Assembly (NCBI RefSeq): GCF_009727055.1
Contig: NC_052357.1
Location: 6,028,881-6,092,880, forward strand
Direction: 5' to 3'
Source of the DNA: Benincasa hispida
Lineage: Eukaryota; Streptophyta; Magnoliopsida; Cucurbitales; Cucurbitaceae
Length of the DNA: 64,000 nt
The notes under the pieces were generated by a model. That model saw only the letters and a list, made by a program, of their open reading frames with translations. It did not search any database and was not told where the DNA came from. Positions 46,101 to 58,354 of this stretch are shown one piece after another; position 1 is the stretch's first letter, and every line of letters starts with the position of its first letter. The position numbers and the translations under genes were made by a program.

Positions 46101-46580
46101 AAAAGATTTGAACATAATCTATAATCTAACCACAAATTTTTTTTCCAATTAATTTAAAATACTTAAATTTATCTACGACACATTTAATAACTAAAATCTT
46201 ATAGAACTCAAATGTTAAATACTAATTTTTCATGGTATCTATTACAAACTTTAAACAAAAACAAATATTTCTAAATGAAAAATATTAAAACTTCAAAATT
46301 TCATATATATATATATATTAGGTTAGGTTGGGTCAACCAGAAATATTTATTCAATTTGAGATTCAATCCGACCCTACAAAATAGAAACAACTTTAACCTA
46401 ACATTTAAAGTTCGGGTTGGGTTGTAAAGATTATTTGAGTTGTTTGGTATTTTGAACCTTCCTACTAATAGATTCTAAAATTGTGTTTTTTTAAGCCTAA
46501 ATATGTGATTGGAAAAAATTCAGAGAGGAGGAAAAGGAGGAGAAGGGAGCAGAGGCAGGAATTGGCGGAGGAAACGTTAG
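43188..46580 (+). CDS. Small J-domain (DnaJ-like) co-chaperone, six exons
   Basis: Exons: 43,188-43,292; 43,396-43,489; 44,237-44,310; 44,580-44,636; 45,491-45,712; 46,524-46,580. All introns are GT...AG and the phases join to 202 codons plus stop. Residues about 10-78 form the J-domain: YAVLGLKKECTEAELK, AYKKLAL and then RWHPDR with the HPD signature at 38-40, and a helix IV end LLYDVGVYD. J-domains stimulate the ATPase of Hsp70 partners. A six-Asp run (85-90), an amphipathic ESFEKLQELFQEMF segment (115-128) and an eight-Ser run (145-152) follow. The tail is Gly/Arg/Lys-rich (GSRGRNWRRKR), possibly a nuclear signal. There is no Gly/Phe or Cys-rich zinc region, so this is a class C J-protein. 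It recalls a short plant family such as Arabidopsis At3g14200, from memory only. The last exon is short, and another frame beyond the stop stays open for about 58 codons, so the C-terminus is less sure. Confidence 0.9.
45713..46523 (+). other. Intron 5 of the J-protein gene, carrying a repeat
   Basis: This 811-base intron runs from GTTAGT to ATTCAG. Much of it (about 46,020-46,470) is element W1. Introns 2 (43,490-44,236) and 4 (44,637-45,490) are also long and AT-rich, but I see no element I can name in them. Confidence 0.7.
46020..46470 (+). repeat. Interspersed element W1, copy 2 (in intron)
   Basis: It is collinear with 31,870-32,340: TTGGGTTG ends, TAATAACTAAAATCTTATAG, then ATTACAAACTTTAAAC, an AT microsatellite, and GGTTAGGTTGGGTCAACC. 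It is in the same orientation as copy 1. Confidence 0.65.
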
Positions 46581-46748
46581 AAGAGAAAAAGGCAAAGGCA
46601 GACAACAGAGGAATTCGCGGATTTACGACATGTCGTCTATCCCACAGAAGACAGTGAGGGTGAGATTGGCATTATTGTCCTTCATATTCTTCAGCAAAAA
46701 TAGTGCTGACGTTAATCAATCGAAAAGGCAACGACATTGGCAGGGCAA
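46581..46748 (+). other. 3' untranslated region of the J-protein gene
   Basis: GA-rich sequence after the stop codon. Another frame is open from just before the stop to about 46,760 and contains RNSRIYDMSS, which slightly recalls the C-terminal end of related J-proteins. The poly(A) site cannot be placed. The nearest AATAAA I see is at about 46,998. Confidence 0.4.
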
Positions 46749-46802
46749 CCATATACAATTATGACCCCTTTTCTCCCATATACAATTATGACCCCTTTTC
46801 TC
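46749..46802. repeat. 27-bp perfect tandem duplication
   Basis: CCATATACAATTATGACCCC and the next seven bases occur twice without change, at 46,749 and 46,776. Confidence 0.95.
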
Positions 46803-49800
46803 CCTAAACAATTTTATTTCTTGTTTAGGCTTATTATAAGTAATTATTTATTTAGAAAATCGCCAATTTTTTTTTATAAAATGTTAAGTCATATTTAATT
46901 TACTTGTAATGAATGCATTGCCTCCATCTTTTTTGGTCTCCTTCCAACTTGAGGATGTAACAATCAATTTTTAAAAGTACTTATAATTGGAACTCAAATA
47001 AATTTTACGTTAAAATTAATTTCAATAAATTAAATCATATTGTGATTAATAATAGTGTAATTGTTTTAAATGACAGTAATAATAAAAATATTTATAAATA
47101 TAATAAAATGTTATTGTCTATCATTAATAGGTAGAGATATTTTGATATTTAAAAACAATTATTAATGGTAAGTTTGAGAATTTTTTTTTCCTTTTTTGCC
47201 TATGGAAATGTACAAATTCCATTTGTGTATTTTTAAGAAGTGAAAGATGATTTTTGTTGAATATGATTAGATAATAATAATAATTAAATATACATGAACA
47301 AAAGTGGTATTTAATTAATTTTTTTAATGCTTTTGATAAATCTTAAGTTTAGTTCATAAAGTTATTTTTTTTATATTAAAACTAATTAAATAATAATAAT
47401 AATTAAACTAAAACGTTAATCAATAACAAATCTTAATTTATGGAAAGTACTTGAACCACTGAAAGTAAGAGATTAAAATTAAACAAATTCTAACCTAGGA
47501 ATCAAAATAATATTTAATTAATTTTTTGATTAATAGAATTGATCTGAATTAATTTGGGGTTAATGGTCAATTCATTCATATATTGTATTGTATTGGATAG
47601 GTTCTCCAATAAAGTATTTATTTTTAAAATTTTAATCACGTTATAAACACCATAAAGATTAAAGACGTAAAAGAAAAAGCCTATTGTAGGTGCGGTATCG
47701 TTGTTAAGAGATATTTGTAGGGGTAAAATTGGAATTAAGGAACCAAAAGGACGTGGGCATGGGCCCCGCATTATTAATTTTGTAAAGAGAAAATGAAAAG
47801 GTCTATTTATTGGTCTGCTTAACGATGGATCGGGCATTCGGCGCAGCAAAAGGTGTGGTGTCCCACTTTACTTTTATGGTGTCTTTTTTTAAGGGTTGGA
47901 ATTGGGATGAACGTTTGTTTTATGACATTTGAAACCCGGCTCTTATTTGGGACAAGAAATTAAAGTTTTCTATCTTTCTTTCTTTTTCTTTTTTTTTTTT
48001 AATGGATATGAATAATAAACACTATTAAATTTTATGAATTATATTTTTGTTTTTTAATTTAATTTAAGAAGTTTACTAGCTAACTTTCGGATACGATATC
48101 TCCGATGATCGTCATTGGTCAACTTTGTAGGCCACCTCCGATAACCATTGCCGGTCAACCTTTGATCGTCAATTCTAATGATCTTATCGGCGAACTTCCA
48201 ACCACCAACTCTGGCCAACCTCTAGCCGCGACCAACAAACCTCGGAAAGCATTAATAAAACACTTTTAGTGTATAGTAAATCAAACAAACTTGTACTTAA
48301 AAATATTTCTAAGAAAAAAAAGTTGTCAAATACATATGTTTTTTTAAGGTGTGTTTTATCATAAGTGTTTCAAATAAAATGAATTTTTGAAAAATATTTT
48401 TTCCAAGTCATTACAAACATGTCCTTACTTTAAGTACAATAATGTTTTTTGAAATACACTTTCTCTTTCTTCTAACTCTTTTTTCTTTTGGAGTTTTTTC
48501 TTTTTATTATTATTATTGATTATATCTTTTAATTCTCTCTTTTTCTCTTCTTTGTTTAACATTAATGTTTCCTTCATTTTAGATTTAGATTTTTTTATAT
48601 ATATATTTCCTAGATGAAAATCAATCACTTATTTATAAGTTCCTTACTCGTTTAGATTTTGAAAATAAAACTATTTTAGAAAGTTCATAACCACATGAAA
48701 CTTTTTTTATATACTTCTTTTCGTATTAATATTATTATATATATTTTTTATAAGGCGTAATTAAGTATATTTATTTTGACAATTCCCTAATTCAAATTAG
48801 TTAAAATGGCAAAAATTTATGAAATTTTATTTCAAAACTCAATAAAATCAAAATATCAAACTATTATAATAATAAATTAAATAAAATTATAATATTTATC
48901 AAATATTTATTTCAAAAAAAAAAAAAACAAATACTCTTCTAAATTTTTTAGTTTATTTTAAACTTAACTATATTAAAATAATTAATATGAAAAATTTAAA
49001 CTAATCTAAAATCTAACCATGGATTAGATACAAAAGAAATATTTTACAAACTCGAGATTTATAAAGCATGCACTCCAAACATATTTTCTTAAACTCGGGC
49101 TACCTAAACATCTTAGCCTAATCCTAGACTTAACATTCTCATGCTTAACATTCCAAACCTATGCGTCAAACGGCCTATTAGAGTTTGAAATGTAGTGGGG
49201 CTCTCCCTCCTTGCAACAACAAAATTTCTAGTACTACAGTGGTATAAGAAATTTTCTATACTATTTCCTTATTACTTGACACAATAATAACATTTAAAAA
49301 TTATGTGGAGTTAGTATGACTATCGTACTAGAATTTTTTTTTTTCCTTTGCAACCAGTAGCCAGCCATTCACTTAAACTAGAACCTAAAAAGGGGAGAAA
49401 GGTCAATTCTTATTTTGTCTTTATATTTTACTTTTTGTTTTATTTTTATCTTTATATTTTCAATAAATTTTAAGGACGAATGGTAAGAACCACCCATAAA
49501 AAATGATGGTAACTATAATTACACTTTCAAACTTTTAATTGTAAAAATTGAGTTTTCAAAATTATCTAAATATTAAAATTAGATTCTGAAATTTACAATA
49601 ACGATAGAATTTAGATCTGAAAAGATAAAATTAAACCCCAAATTTATACAAATATCAAAATTTTTATAATTATGTAAACTCGAGGATTTATTAAAATTTT
49701 GCATTTAAAACACCGTGGGCAACCCTGTCAGTGAAGTGGTCGCCGACAGTCGTTGGTAGTTTTCCTACAACAACCATGTAGAAGTGTGATAGTGTAAGAT

Positions 49801-49970
49801 TATTATTATGGTCATTTTTATATATCATGGAAATTTACTCAAATGTATTTTTCTTAGAAAATGGATTCAAGTGTTGCCCTCAACTTGAAAGTGCAAAATT
49901 AAAATAGGATTCAAGGTCAACTTATTTTAAGTCAAAGGTTTAATTTCATTTCTATATATTCAATTAAGAG
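46803..49970. other. AT-rich intergenic DNA
   Basis: No supported gene on either strand. The stretch 48,240-48,420 is a diverged relative of the repeat pair at 41,660. A GC-richer patch at 48,090-48,245 has repeated CGATCRTC/TGGCCAACCTC words and no ORF. Confidence 0.55.
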
Positions 49971-50430
49971 TGTTCAAATAATTCGACAATTCGAACAATT
50001 CGAACTATCCAATCCAAATTGTAAGGACTGAACTGGGTTAATTTTGATTTTGGATTGAGTTGGATTAATTTTTTTTTTTTATGTATTTTTCAAGTTGGGT
50101 TGGATTCAAATTACACTTTTAAATATTCGGATTATCCTAACTCAATTTGAATTTCTAATATTATTAAATATATATATATATATATTATAACCTATAAATA
50201 TTGTAACTCATATATACTTTTATGAAGCTTGTAGTAAATATCTTGGATTTAGATATTTATCATTTAAGTTTTATGAAATTTTAAGTATTATTATGTGTTA
50301 TATATAAATTTAAGTATTTTAAGTTAATAAAATTGTAATAAAAAACTAATATGATAATCCAACTCAATCCAATTCGAATGGTTGGTGGGTAGACAATTCA
50401 ACCTCCTCAATTCAACTCAATTTAATCAAC
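49971..50430 (-). repeat. Interspersed element W1, copy 3 (inverted)
   Basis: This matches copies 1 and 2 in reverse orientation: TTGTAGTAAATATCTTGGA and CATTTAAGTTTTATGAAATT are the reverse of the conserved core. The edge has a small array of AATTCGAAC words (49,980-50,005). Confidence 0.6.
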
Positions 50431-53214
50431 GTATATCTCTATAATCAACAGTAATTGATATGATATTTTAACTTTGAGTTATATTGAGGTTGAAAGTTAG
50501 ATTTTCTTTTATCTGACCGTTAGTGGAAAAAAAAAAAAGAATAAAAAAAAAAAACAAAAGAAAAGATAAATTTGCGGCCCCTACATAGGCATCGTCGTGT
50601 CTTGAAATGACGACACCGAAGGTTCGTCACCATCAATGCACTGAGTCTTTTGGGCAACTTGAAAACCCGCACTAGCACTTGCAAATGCAACAAGATTCTC
50701 AACCCCGGCTCATGTCATTATTATTATAAAGAAATCATGTTATTTTTCCAAATATAGTTTTCGATGAAATTCTAAATTTTATATTAAAAAATAAAATTTG
50801 ATTAAACTTTTACTTTCCTTCAAGTAAACAAAATTACAAACAGTTTTTGTGGCAACTTGATTTGTTCTATCAATTTATTTTCTTTTAAAAGGGAAAAAAC
50901 AAACATCAAGGAGATATAAAGCGGATCAAATTGACTACTAAAAGTTTGATTGAGACGGACTAAATTTGAAATCGAACACATATTCATTTCAATCGATTTA
51001 ATCACCTCAATTTGAACTTGCATTTATAGAAATAATGAACCAATGGAAGAACAAAATACAAAATACAATAGATTTTTTTTAAATATAGTAAAATAAACAA
51101 AAAAAATACAAATATAACAAAATGTCACCATCTGACATTTTGTTATATTTGTAAATGTTCAAAATTTAAAATAATTTTTCAAATAATATTAAAAAAAATA
51201 ATTAGAATGGATTTAAATCGAGTTTGACCAAAACATATTCATTCCAATCCCATTAAAAAAAATAAAAATATTTGCTGGAATTCAACTTGCACTCATATAA
51301 ACAAAGAAAAGGGGTGATTTGGAAGGGATGAGACATATTGATCATGGAAAAAGTGGAACAAATTTGGCAAATTTAACAAATCATTTTAAAGAGCAAATGG
51401 GGCAAGTGGGTAAAGAACATTATTTTTTATGAATTTAGTGTTGTTTGAAAAAATGGGGATAATGACAAGTTGAGGGACAAATAAAATTCTTCCTTCTAAA
51501 GTGGACAAGTTGAGAAGAAGAAGAAAGAAAGTGCATATTAATTTTTTTTTATTTTAATAAAAAAAAGCCTTTGGAAAGTTACAAATTGGACAAACAATAT
51601 CATCTTCGACAACTTGCATGCATCTTCAATTATACATGTCAGTTTTTCTTTTTTTCTTTTTTAAAAAATATTTATTCGATTGGCTTCAAATGAATTATAA
51701 TCGACGTGGTTGTTGTTGTGTCGTCATCTTATCTACTCAAAAAGTTTTTGAAGGTGGTTGTGGTTTCATTTCACTTTGATTCAAAAAGTTGTTTGGTTTT
51801 TTAAATCTCTGTTTTTTCTTTTTCTTTTTTTTTTTTCTTTTTGGTTTTCCACTTTTATTAAAAATCATATTTAATTCTAAATTAAAGTTAAGTTGGTTAA
51901 AAATTACGGTCCCATTAGATAACGATGACAAGTTTTTTCCATGAATTTTAAAATTATTTTAGAAAAATTTATAGGAGAATTAGTATTTATCTTCGAGGTA
52001 CTGAGTCAAACTATAAAATTTGTGTTTGGAATGCAGAGTTATAAAATAAAGTTTGTCGATAATTGTGCAAAAGAATGAGATTCGAAGATGAAGTTTTTTA
52101 ATAAACGAGCAATTTCAAAAATAAACATTGTCAAAGTTGAGTTATTTAATGGCGACTTATGAAGTTGGTGAACCAAATGCACTAAAATAAATCGGTTATC
52201 AAAAAAAGTCTTTTTTATCTTTAATTTTTCCTATTTTGGCATGGTTTGTGAAAAAGTTTTTAAAAAATTAGATAATAAGGACAGAAAGTTATACATACAA
52301 GTGTGTTTTGTATGCCTAATTTGCAAAAATAGAAAGAAAAAAAAAAAAAAGAAAAGAAAAAGTGGGTATCTTATCGATAAAAATAAAAATAGATTATTAT
52401 TGCAAATTTTGAAAAAGAAAAAGAAGTCTTCCATAGAAATGTTGTGGGCCTTTCTTGAAAACTATAGCCCCTCAAAATGATTTTGTGGACCTCAGAAAAT
52501 TTCCAAAGCCCAAATTTCCATTACAAGTCCATAATGTCTGGATTGCCCAGGGTATCAAATTTCGAATATATTTTTCCTTGGGTTTTTACTCTAAAAGCCT
52601 AATTAAATATGCCAAATTACAATAATGTATTGAATCCACCATTTTTTTTTTATGAATCACCTAATTGGTTGATCTAGTTGCAAGCATGCCAAAATAAGTT
52701 ATAAAAATAAGGTCAATATCCACACAATATAAACTTTGCAAAAATAGCAAAATCGATTATCCCAACTCAATTTATCCAACAAGTGATTGCTAATAATACT
52801 AAATAGTTTATGAGGGGAGACCACGATACCAACCATTAAATTAAAAGCATTATTTGGTTCTAAAAGCTACAGAGTATAAATTTATGGATGAACTTGAAGG
52901 GAAAAAAAAGTGAAAAAAAAAAACTCTCTACTCTCAAATAGATAGGTCTAACATGGTCTAAGGTTGCGTGATGGTTAGATGTTCGCATCGAACCTATCGT
53001 CGCCGAAGGAGGCTCATTGGTGAGAAGAAATAAAAGAAATAACAAAAGAAGAAAAAGATAGAGATGGGGTGGGGGGGATTGCGGTTGAAGGGAGAAAGAA
53101 GGGAGAAGTAGGGTTTCATGCTTGAAAGAAAGTAATAAATAACTGGGGGTAATTTAGTCATTATGTAAAAACCAAAAATAGGATTTTAGTAAAATGACAT
53201 ATATGCATGTTGCA
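50431..53214. other. Intergenic, no gene seen
   Basis: A/T-rich with long A and T runs (for example 50,526-50,560, 51,800-51,840 and 52,336-52,350) that create spurious Lys- or Phe-rich frames. No protein family is recognised. Confidence 0.55.
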
Positions 53215-54070
53215 TGAGAAATTTTGAAACAATCACAAATTGTCATATCATTTACCAAAGTAATGATGAAATTATAAATAATTGAATTTTGGACTAATTA
53301 AAAGTTGACATGTGTCCCAAATTGAAATTGAAGAAATAAATTGGCAAATTTTGATGATGCCATGTGTTTTCATCTTGACCATTAGAAAATTAATTTGGTC
53401 CAATTTGATATTATAATTTGGATTAAAGTCTAGTTGAGCCCAAAAATAGGCTTAACTTGGCCAAAAATGTCAAATTAGGACCGAATCCAATTAATTGGAG
53501 GAGTTTATTTCATTTATGGGGATCGGAAATTTTAGACTCTGAGAGCCTAGAGAGAATTCTCTACAATCAGAAGACTCATTGACTCCTGAAACTGACCACA
53601 CTTGAAGACTGAAGTCCTTTGGAGATACAAGCTTTCTTCCAAAACTCTAACTTCAAGAATATCCACATGCTTTGCTTCCATACATCAAGCGTATGCATTC
53701 AACCGAGAGAGAATCAGAGGATCAAGTACTAGAGATCAAACCACATCTGCATCAGATTTGCATCAACACAAGTTTAACTCCATGAAATATATTTCTCCTG
53801 GAGCCTTGTATAGATACTGATCCTTTAAGAAGATCAAGCTTAAAGACCAATCATCCAAGAAGATCATCAAGTCCAAAGGTCGATCATCCAAGAAGATCAA
53901 CAAGCCCAAAGACTGATCATCTAAGAAGATCAACCAGCTTAAAGATTATAATTTATTTTAAGAGCATCAAAGAATTATGTATTTAAAGATTGTACTCGTT
54001 ATATTGAAATTAATACAAAAACCAAGTTTAACTCCACGAAACAAGTTTCTACAAAAACCTCGTGTAAACA
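53215..54070 (+). mobile_element. 5' LTR of plus-strand Gypsy G4 element
   Basis: It starts TGAGAAATTTTGAAAC and ends CTCGTGTAAACA, for 856 bases. It is followed by a degenerate AATTAACATGCTCGATGGGA leader start where the partner copy has AATTGGCACGTCCAGTGGGA. It is longer than the minus-strand copy because of an internal repeat block (53,827-53,955) and nearby sequence. Confidence 0.8.
53827..53955. repeat. 30-33-bp tandem repeat x4 in LTR
   Basis: Units start AAGAAGATCAWC/AAG at 53,827, 53,857, 53,890 and 53,923, each followed by a CCAAAG or TTAAAG word and ending CGATCATCC or similar. The block is missing from the G4 LTR at 28,861 and sits between two AAGTTTAACTCCAYGAAA copies (about 53,771 and 54,023). 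Confidence 0.85.
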
Positions 54071-54132
54071 AATTAACATGCTCGATGGGACCTCTCTACC
54101 TCTCATCTATCTCTCATCATCCAAATTAACAA

Positions 54133-55526
54133 ATGACACCAAAGAAAGCTTCATCGAAACCTATCGTCACAATTGATGATTACACGGGACCTGTCATCCG
54201 GAGTTACTCAAAAGGGATCCTACATGTGCAAGAACAAGGCTCTACCATCATGAAGAAAATCTGGGAACAACTGATGGAATTTCCTAAAGGCGAGATCATC
54301 ATCAGAGAAAATCCTTTGTTCGAAAACTCTGCTCCTACTTCTGATCGATCAGGAAAAGAATCGCACTTTGATGTAGTCTTTGTCATGATGGTGGATGTAA
54401 CAGTTGAGGTAGCCATGGAAAAAATAGAGATGAAGATAAATCTCTTAATGAAAGTTGTTGAGTAGTGATACCATAAAATCAATGCCTTAAGAAATCAAAT
54501 ACAAACCTGAGAAACTGCTGAGACGAGTCAAACTTCAATTGCCAAAGTCAATGACAAAGGAAAAACTATTTTGCAGGAAAGTTAGTTGCAACAATCCATC
54601 TCTGTTGCTTCCCTATCAGGTCAACAGTTGCAGGATATGATTACAATCTCCATAAAGGCTCAGTACGGAGGACCGTCACAATCTTCTTTCATGTACTCCA
54701 AATCGTACACCAAGAGAATCGACAACTTGAGAATACTAGCTAGGTATCAACCTCTAAAGTTCCAGCGGTTTGATGGAAAGGGCAATCTGAAACAACATGT
54801 TGCTCACTTCATTGAAACCTTTGAAAATGCAAGAACCATAAAAGACCAGCTAGTCAAGTAGTTCATTTATACCTTCAATAAAAATGCTTTCAATTGGTAT
54901 ACTATTCTAGAGCCAGAAAGGATTGACAATTGAGAACAGTTAGAAAGGGAGTTTTTCAACTGCTTTTATAGCACTAGGTCGGTGTATCGTCAGCATGATG
55001 GAGCTGATAAGCACCAAGCAGCGGAAGGGAGAGCCGGTTATCAATTACATCAACAGATGGAGAGCTCTGAGTTTAAATTACAAAGATAGACTCACTGAAT
55101 TATCCACAGTGAAGATGTGCACCCAAAGCATGCACTGAGAGTTTTTCTCTATATCTTATAAGGGATAAAACCTCATACATTTAAGGAGTTGGCAACACGC
55201 GCTCATGACATGGAATTGAGCATCACCAATGGGGAAACTAAAGATTTCCTAGTCCCTGAAGGGAGAAAGTATAAAAAATAAAACAAAAGCGCTGAAAAGA
55301 TTGTGAATGGTGCCACAACAGAATCTATGGTCGTCAATACGACCTTGCTAAATTTTTCCTCCAAAGGAAAAGAAACAAAATTTGAAAGAAAGCTTGATGG
55401 TGTCAAGAAGCCCAACTCTTAAAGAAAGACAAGAGAAGGTTTATCATTCCCTGACTCTAAAGTTGTAGACACATTGGAACAATTGCTGGAGAAGTTGAAG
55501 GAACCGATGAAGGTCCTTGAGCAGAA
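54133..55526 (+). pseudogene. Gypsy G4 gag-like gene, first part
   Basis: It starts with MTPKKASSKPIVTIDDYTGP at 54,133. A coiled region follows, then a stop after KVVE at 54,463. A second open piece (54,586-54,861) has IDNLRILARYQPLKFQRFDG and FIETFENA. The Gag domain proper is WYTILEPERIDN, stop, EQLEREFFNCFYSTRS, with shifts afterwards. AHDMELSITNGETKDFLVPE follows near 55,215. At 55,526 the gene is cut by a Copia solo LTR. It is the plus-strand twin of 27,165-28,857. Confidence 0.75.
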
Positions 55527-55527
55527 A

Positions 55528-57346
55528 TGAAGACGGGACCAAAATCCCATTTTTTTTAAAAAGCACAACAGAATCATTATAAATTATGCATCAAAATAAA
55601 ATTACAACATATTTATATCAATAGAGAAGAGAGAAGATGGAGAATAATTATTAACCCTTGAAGAACTTTTCTTTTCATAAGATTTCTCCTCTGCAAAATG
55701 GCCATGAACTCGAAACTCCAATTTTAACACCACCACTTAGTTTCCTCTGTATTCTCTGAGACAAGAATCACAGAAGTTTTGTGGCTGTGATTTTTGGAAA
55801 GTGAAAAGAAAAATTGAAAGAGGAGATGAGAGATTGGGAGAGAAAATTTTCATAACCCTTTCGTGTTCTCTTCTCTGTTAAAACGAAAAGGTGAAGCCGA
55901 TCCCAAAATTGCAACCACCCACACAGTACGTGGGTTAAGAGAGAATAGGGGGGTAAGTTATTTTCCTCCCTTAATTTCAAAAATTAAAAATTAAATAAAT
56001 TTAATTTTAATTAATATATATACGTATATATAAAATAACCAACTTATAACAATGTTGAATCATATTCAAATATACAATATAACCTATAGTTTTAATTCTC
56101 TCAACAAAGATATTTAATATAAATCTTATTTATATTAAATTTAATCATATGAATCCAATTCACATAATCAATGTTTGAATCATATTCAAATATTTATTTT
56201 CTTTGAAATAAACTTTCTAAAGTATCAAATACATTATAGTAATTATATCACATATAATTAAATTAATTTAATTATATCACATATAATTAATTCTCTCAAT
56301 TAATTTGAAAATTTTAAATTAATCTAAAATTGATTCTCATTTAATTCTCGTTGAACTACAGAGGGAATCTCATGAACCTGTAGATTGAAGCTTTAATTAA
56401 ATTACTCAACATCCATTGGACACTCCACTAAATACCGACAACTGCACTCTTCATACTATCGATATATTTCTATGTCCATTGGATATAACCAGTCAACAGC
56501 ACAAAAACCCTTCACAAATTGCTCATAAGTACAGTTAGGCCAAAATTACTGTTTTGCCCCTATAGTTACATCTAACTCCTTAAGTACCATTGATTCTTCT
56601 AATGAACAATAAGTCATAGTCCAACTATGACCAAACCCCCTCTCGGGCCAGGAGAGGATGTGGCGCCACATTGTTCAAACCCCACAATCAACCCTTAAGA
56701 GAGCAATTTATCTACTTACCCCGACCTCGGAAAGGAGTAAATTTCGTCTTGTGTAGCTGTGTTCCCAGCTCTCCAATTAGACGAATCCCTAAAATAGTAG
56801 GCTTGTTGAGTCGGCGATCTGGCCACTCTCACCCATACAAATCAAAGGATCGCGTTCATAGCTGACTCAGGATTCAGGTCTTGTCATCTATGGTCATCTT
56901 GGTGAAATGTAAGTCTTTATTATGAATGGTATTATATAATGAAACTAGTCATTTCGTGATCTGGTCCTATACAAACTCCTTTGTATAGAATACCTCCACT
57001 TACATTCTCCACATGAATGATCATGATCAGATCATTTGTAGCACTTTACAACAATTGTAATATCTATAAAGTGGATCGTACTCGTAGTATCACCAAGATA
57101 AGGTATCTAGCCTTATCCATCTACTACAAATCGTTTAAGTTATCACTTAAACATGATCCATCTGTATGTCTTTACATACATATTTAAGCTACAGAAGATA
57201 ACTTTGGATGTTTGTTTATTAGTTTGTGGGTTTAATGCTACTAAATGTGAAATAAACATCTCATATTTTATTAAATAAATAAAATGTTTGTACAATACAA
57301 TTACAAACCACGAGACCCTACGAGATTTAAGGCATCAACCCCAACA
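55528..57346 (-). mobile_element. Copia-type solo LTR inside Gypsy G4
   Basis: On the minus strand it starts TGTTGGGGTTGATGCC at 57,346 and ends near GGTCCCGTCTTCA at 55,528. It shares the GCCCCTATAGTTACATCTAA and CTCTCGGGCCA words with the Copia-1 LTR. G4 gag sequence stands on both sides. CAGAA occurs at both edges (55,522 and 57,345) but would shift the ends by one or two bases, so the target duplication is not certain. Confidence 0.75.
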
Positions 57347-58354
57347 GAAGTAACTTATTTAGCTGCCATAATACAAATGACTGGAAAAGTAGGAAGAATA
57401 GATGATTCTAATTACTCCAAGTATCATCGAGTCGTTAATCACCCAATTGAAAAGTGTTTCATGCTGAAGGAGCCGATTCTAAAGTTAGCTCGTGAAAAGA
57501 AGGTTGAGCTAGATATTGATGAAGTAACTCAGAAAAATCATATCGCAATGGCAATGACTTCGAATGTTTCACTATCAACACCATTTTATGATCAAAGGGA
57601 AAACTTGATCTAATTTGGGGCCTTTAAGCCAATAGGTTTTCAGTTCTAGCAGAAGATTGTGATGAAAGAATCCCAAGAGAAGAAAGAAATAATCGAAGAG
57701 GAGAATGAATGGTAGATAGTTGTGACTCGTCAAAAAATAAGATAGCCAAATTTCACCCAAAAAGAGTTGTACTCCTATCGAAGTTATAGAAGACGGATCA
57801 AGACTCATAAAAAGAAAGAGAAAAAGATGGCATGGAAGCCTAAGCATATTAAGGAAGAAGATAAGGACTTCGTTCAACTTCAACAACTAGTAACTTTGGC
57901 GAAATTCTTCCCAAGAAAATTCCTCGATATTCATCTCGAGGAAGTATTATAAATTATTGCATGTGATGCTGTCAGCGTAGTAGAAGTTAACAATAGTCAT
58001 ATAACTATTAAAGAAATTGATGATTCAAAAGAAAATGAGCAAAGGGTTTCTGTCTTCAATCGTATCAAACCTTTAGCTACTCGATCTCCAGTTTTCCAAA
58101 GATTGAGTATGACCACAATAAAAGAAGAAAACCAATGTCCAACGACCACTTCCACTTGAACTTCAACCTTTAAAAGGAAAAGTATCTCCACGTCAAAGAA
58201 AAATCGACCTTCAACACGCGATCAATGAGACCATTCCATGAAGAAAACAACAACGAGAAAATTTGCAGTTGTGTCCCTTCACGCATGAAAAGAAAGATAT
58301 CTGTTGATATAAATATAAAAGATTCCTTGATGGTGAATCCAAAAAATGGTGAGT
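57347..58354 (+). pseudogene. Gypsy G4 gag-like gene, continued after the solo LTR
   Basis: The frame resumes with EVTYLAAIIQMTGKVGRIDD, then YSKYHRVVNHPIEKCFMLKE (zinc-binding like) and LAREKKVELDIDEVTQKNH. Later pieces read EEDKDFVQLQQLVTLAKFF, ACDAVSVVEVNN and SPVFQRLSMTTIKEEN. Compared with its relatives a large block is missing after HLEEV (about 57,950). It ends at VNPKNGE where the next LTR begins. Confidence 0.7.

Noticed and set aside
48425..48628. Lys/Glu-rich 67-codon frame on the minus strand
   Set aside because: Low-complexity AT-rich sequence, with no recognisable family and no promoter.
52231..52480. Opposed 67- and 79-codon frames rich in Phe or Lys
   Set aside because: They come from poly-A/poly-T tracts. 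No domain, splice context or codon pattern supports a gene.
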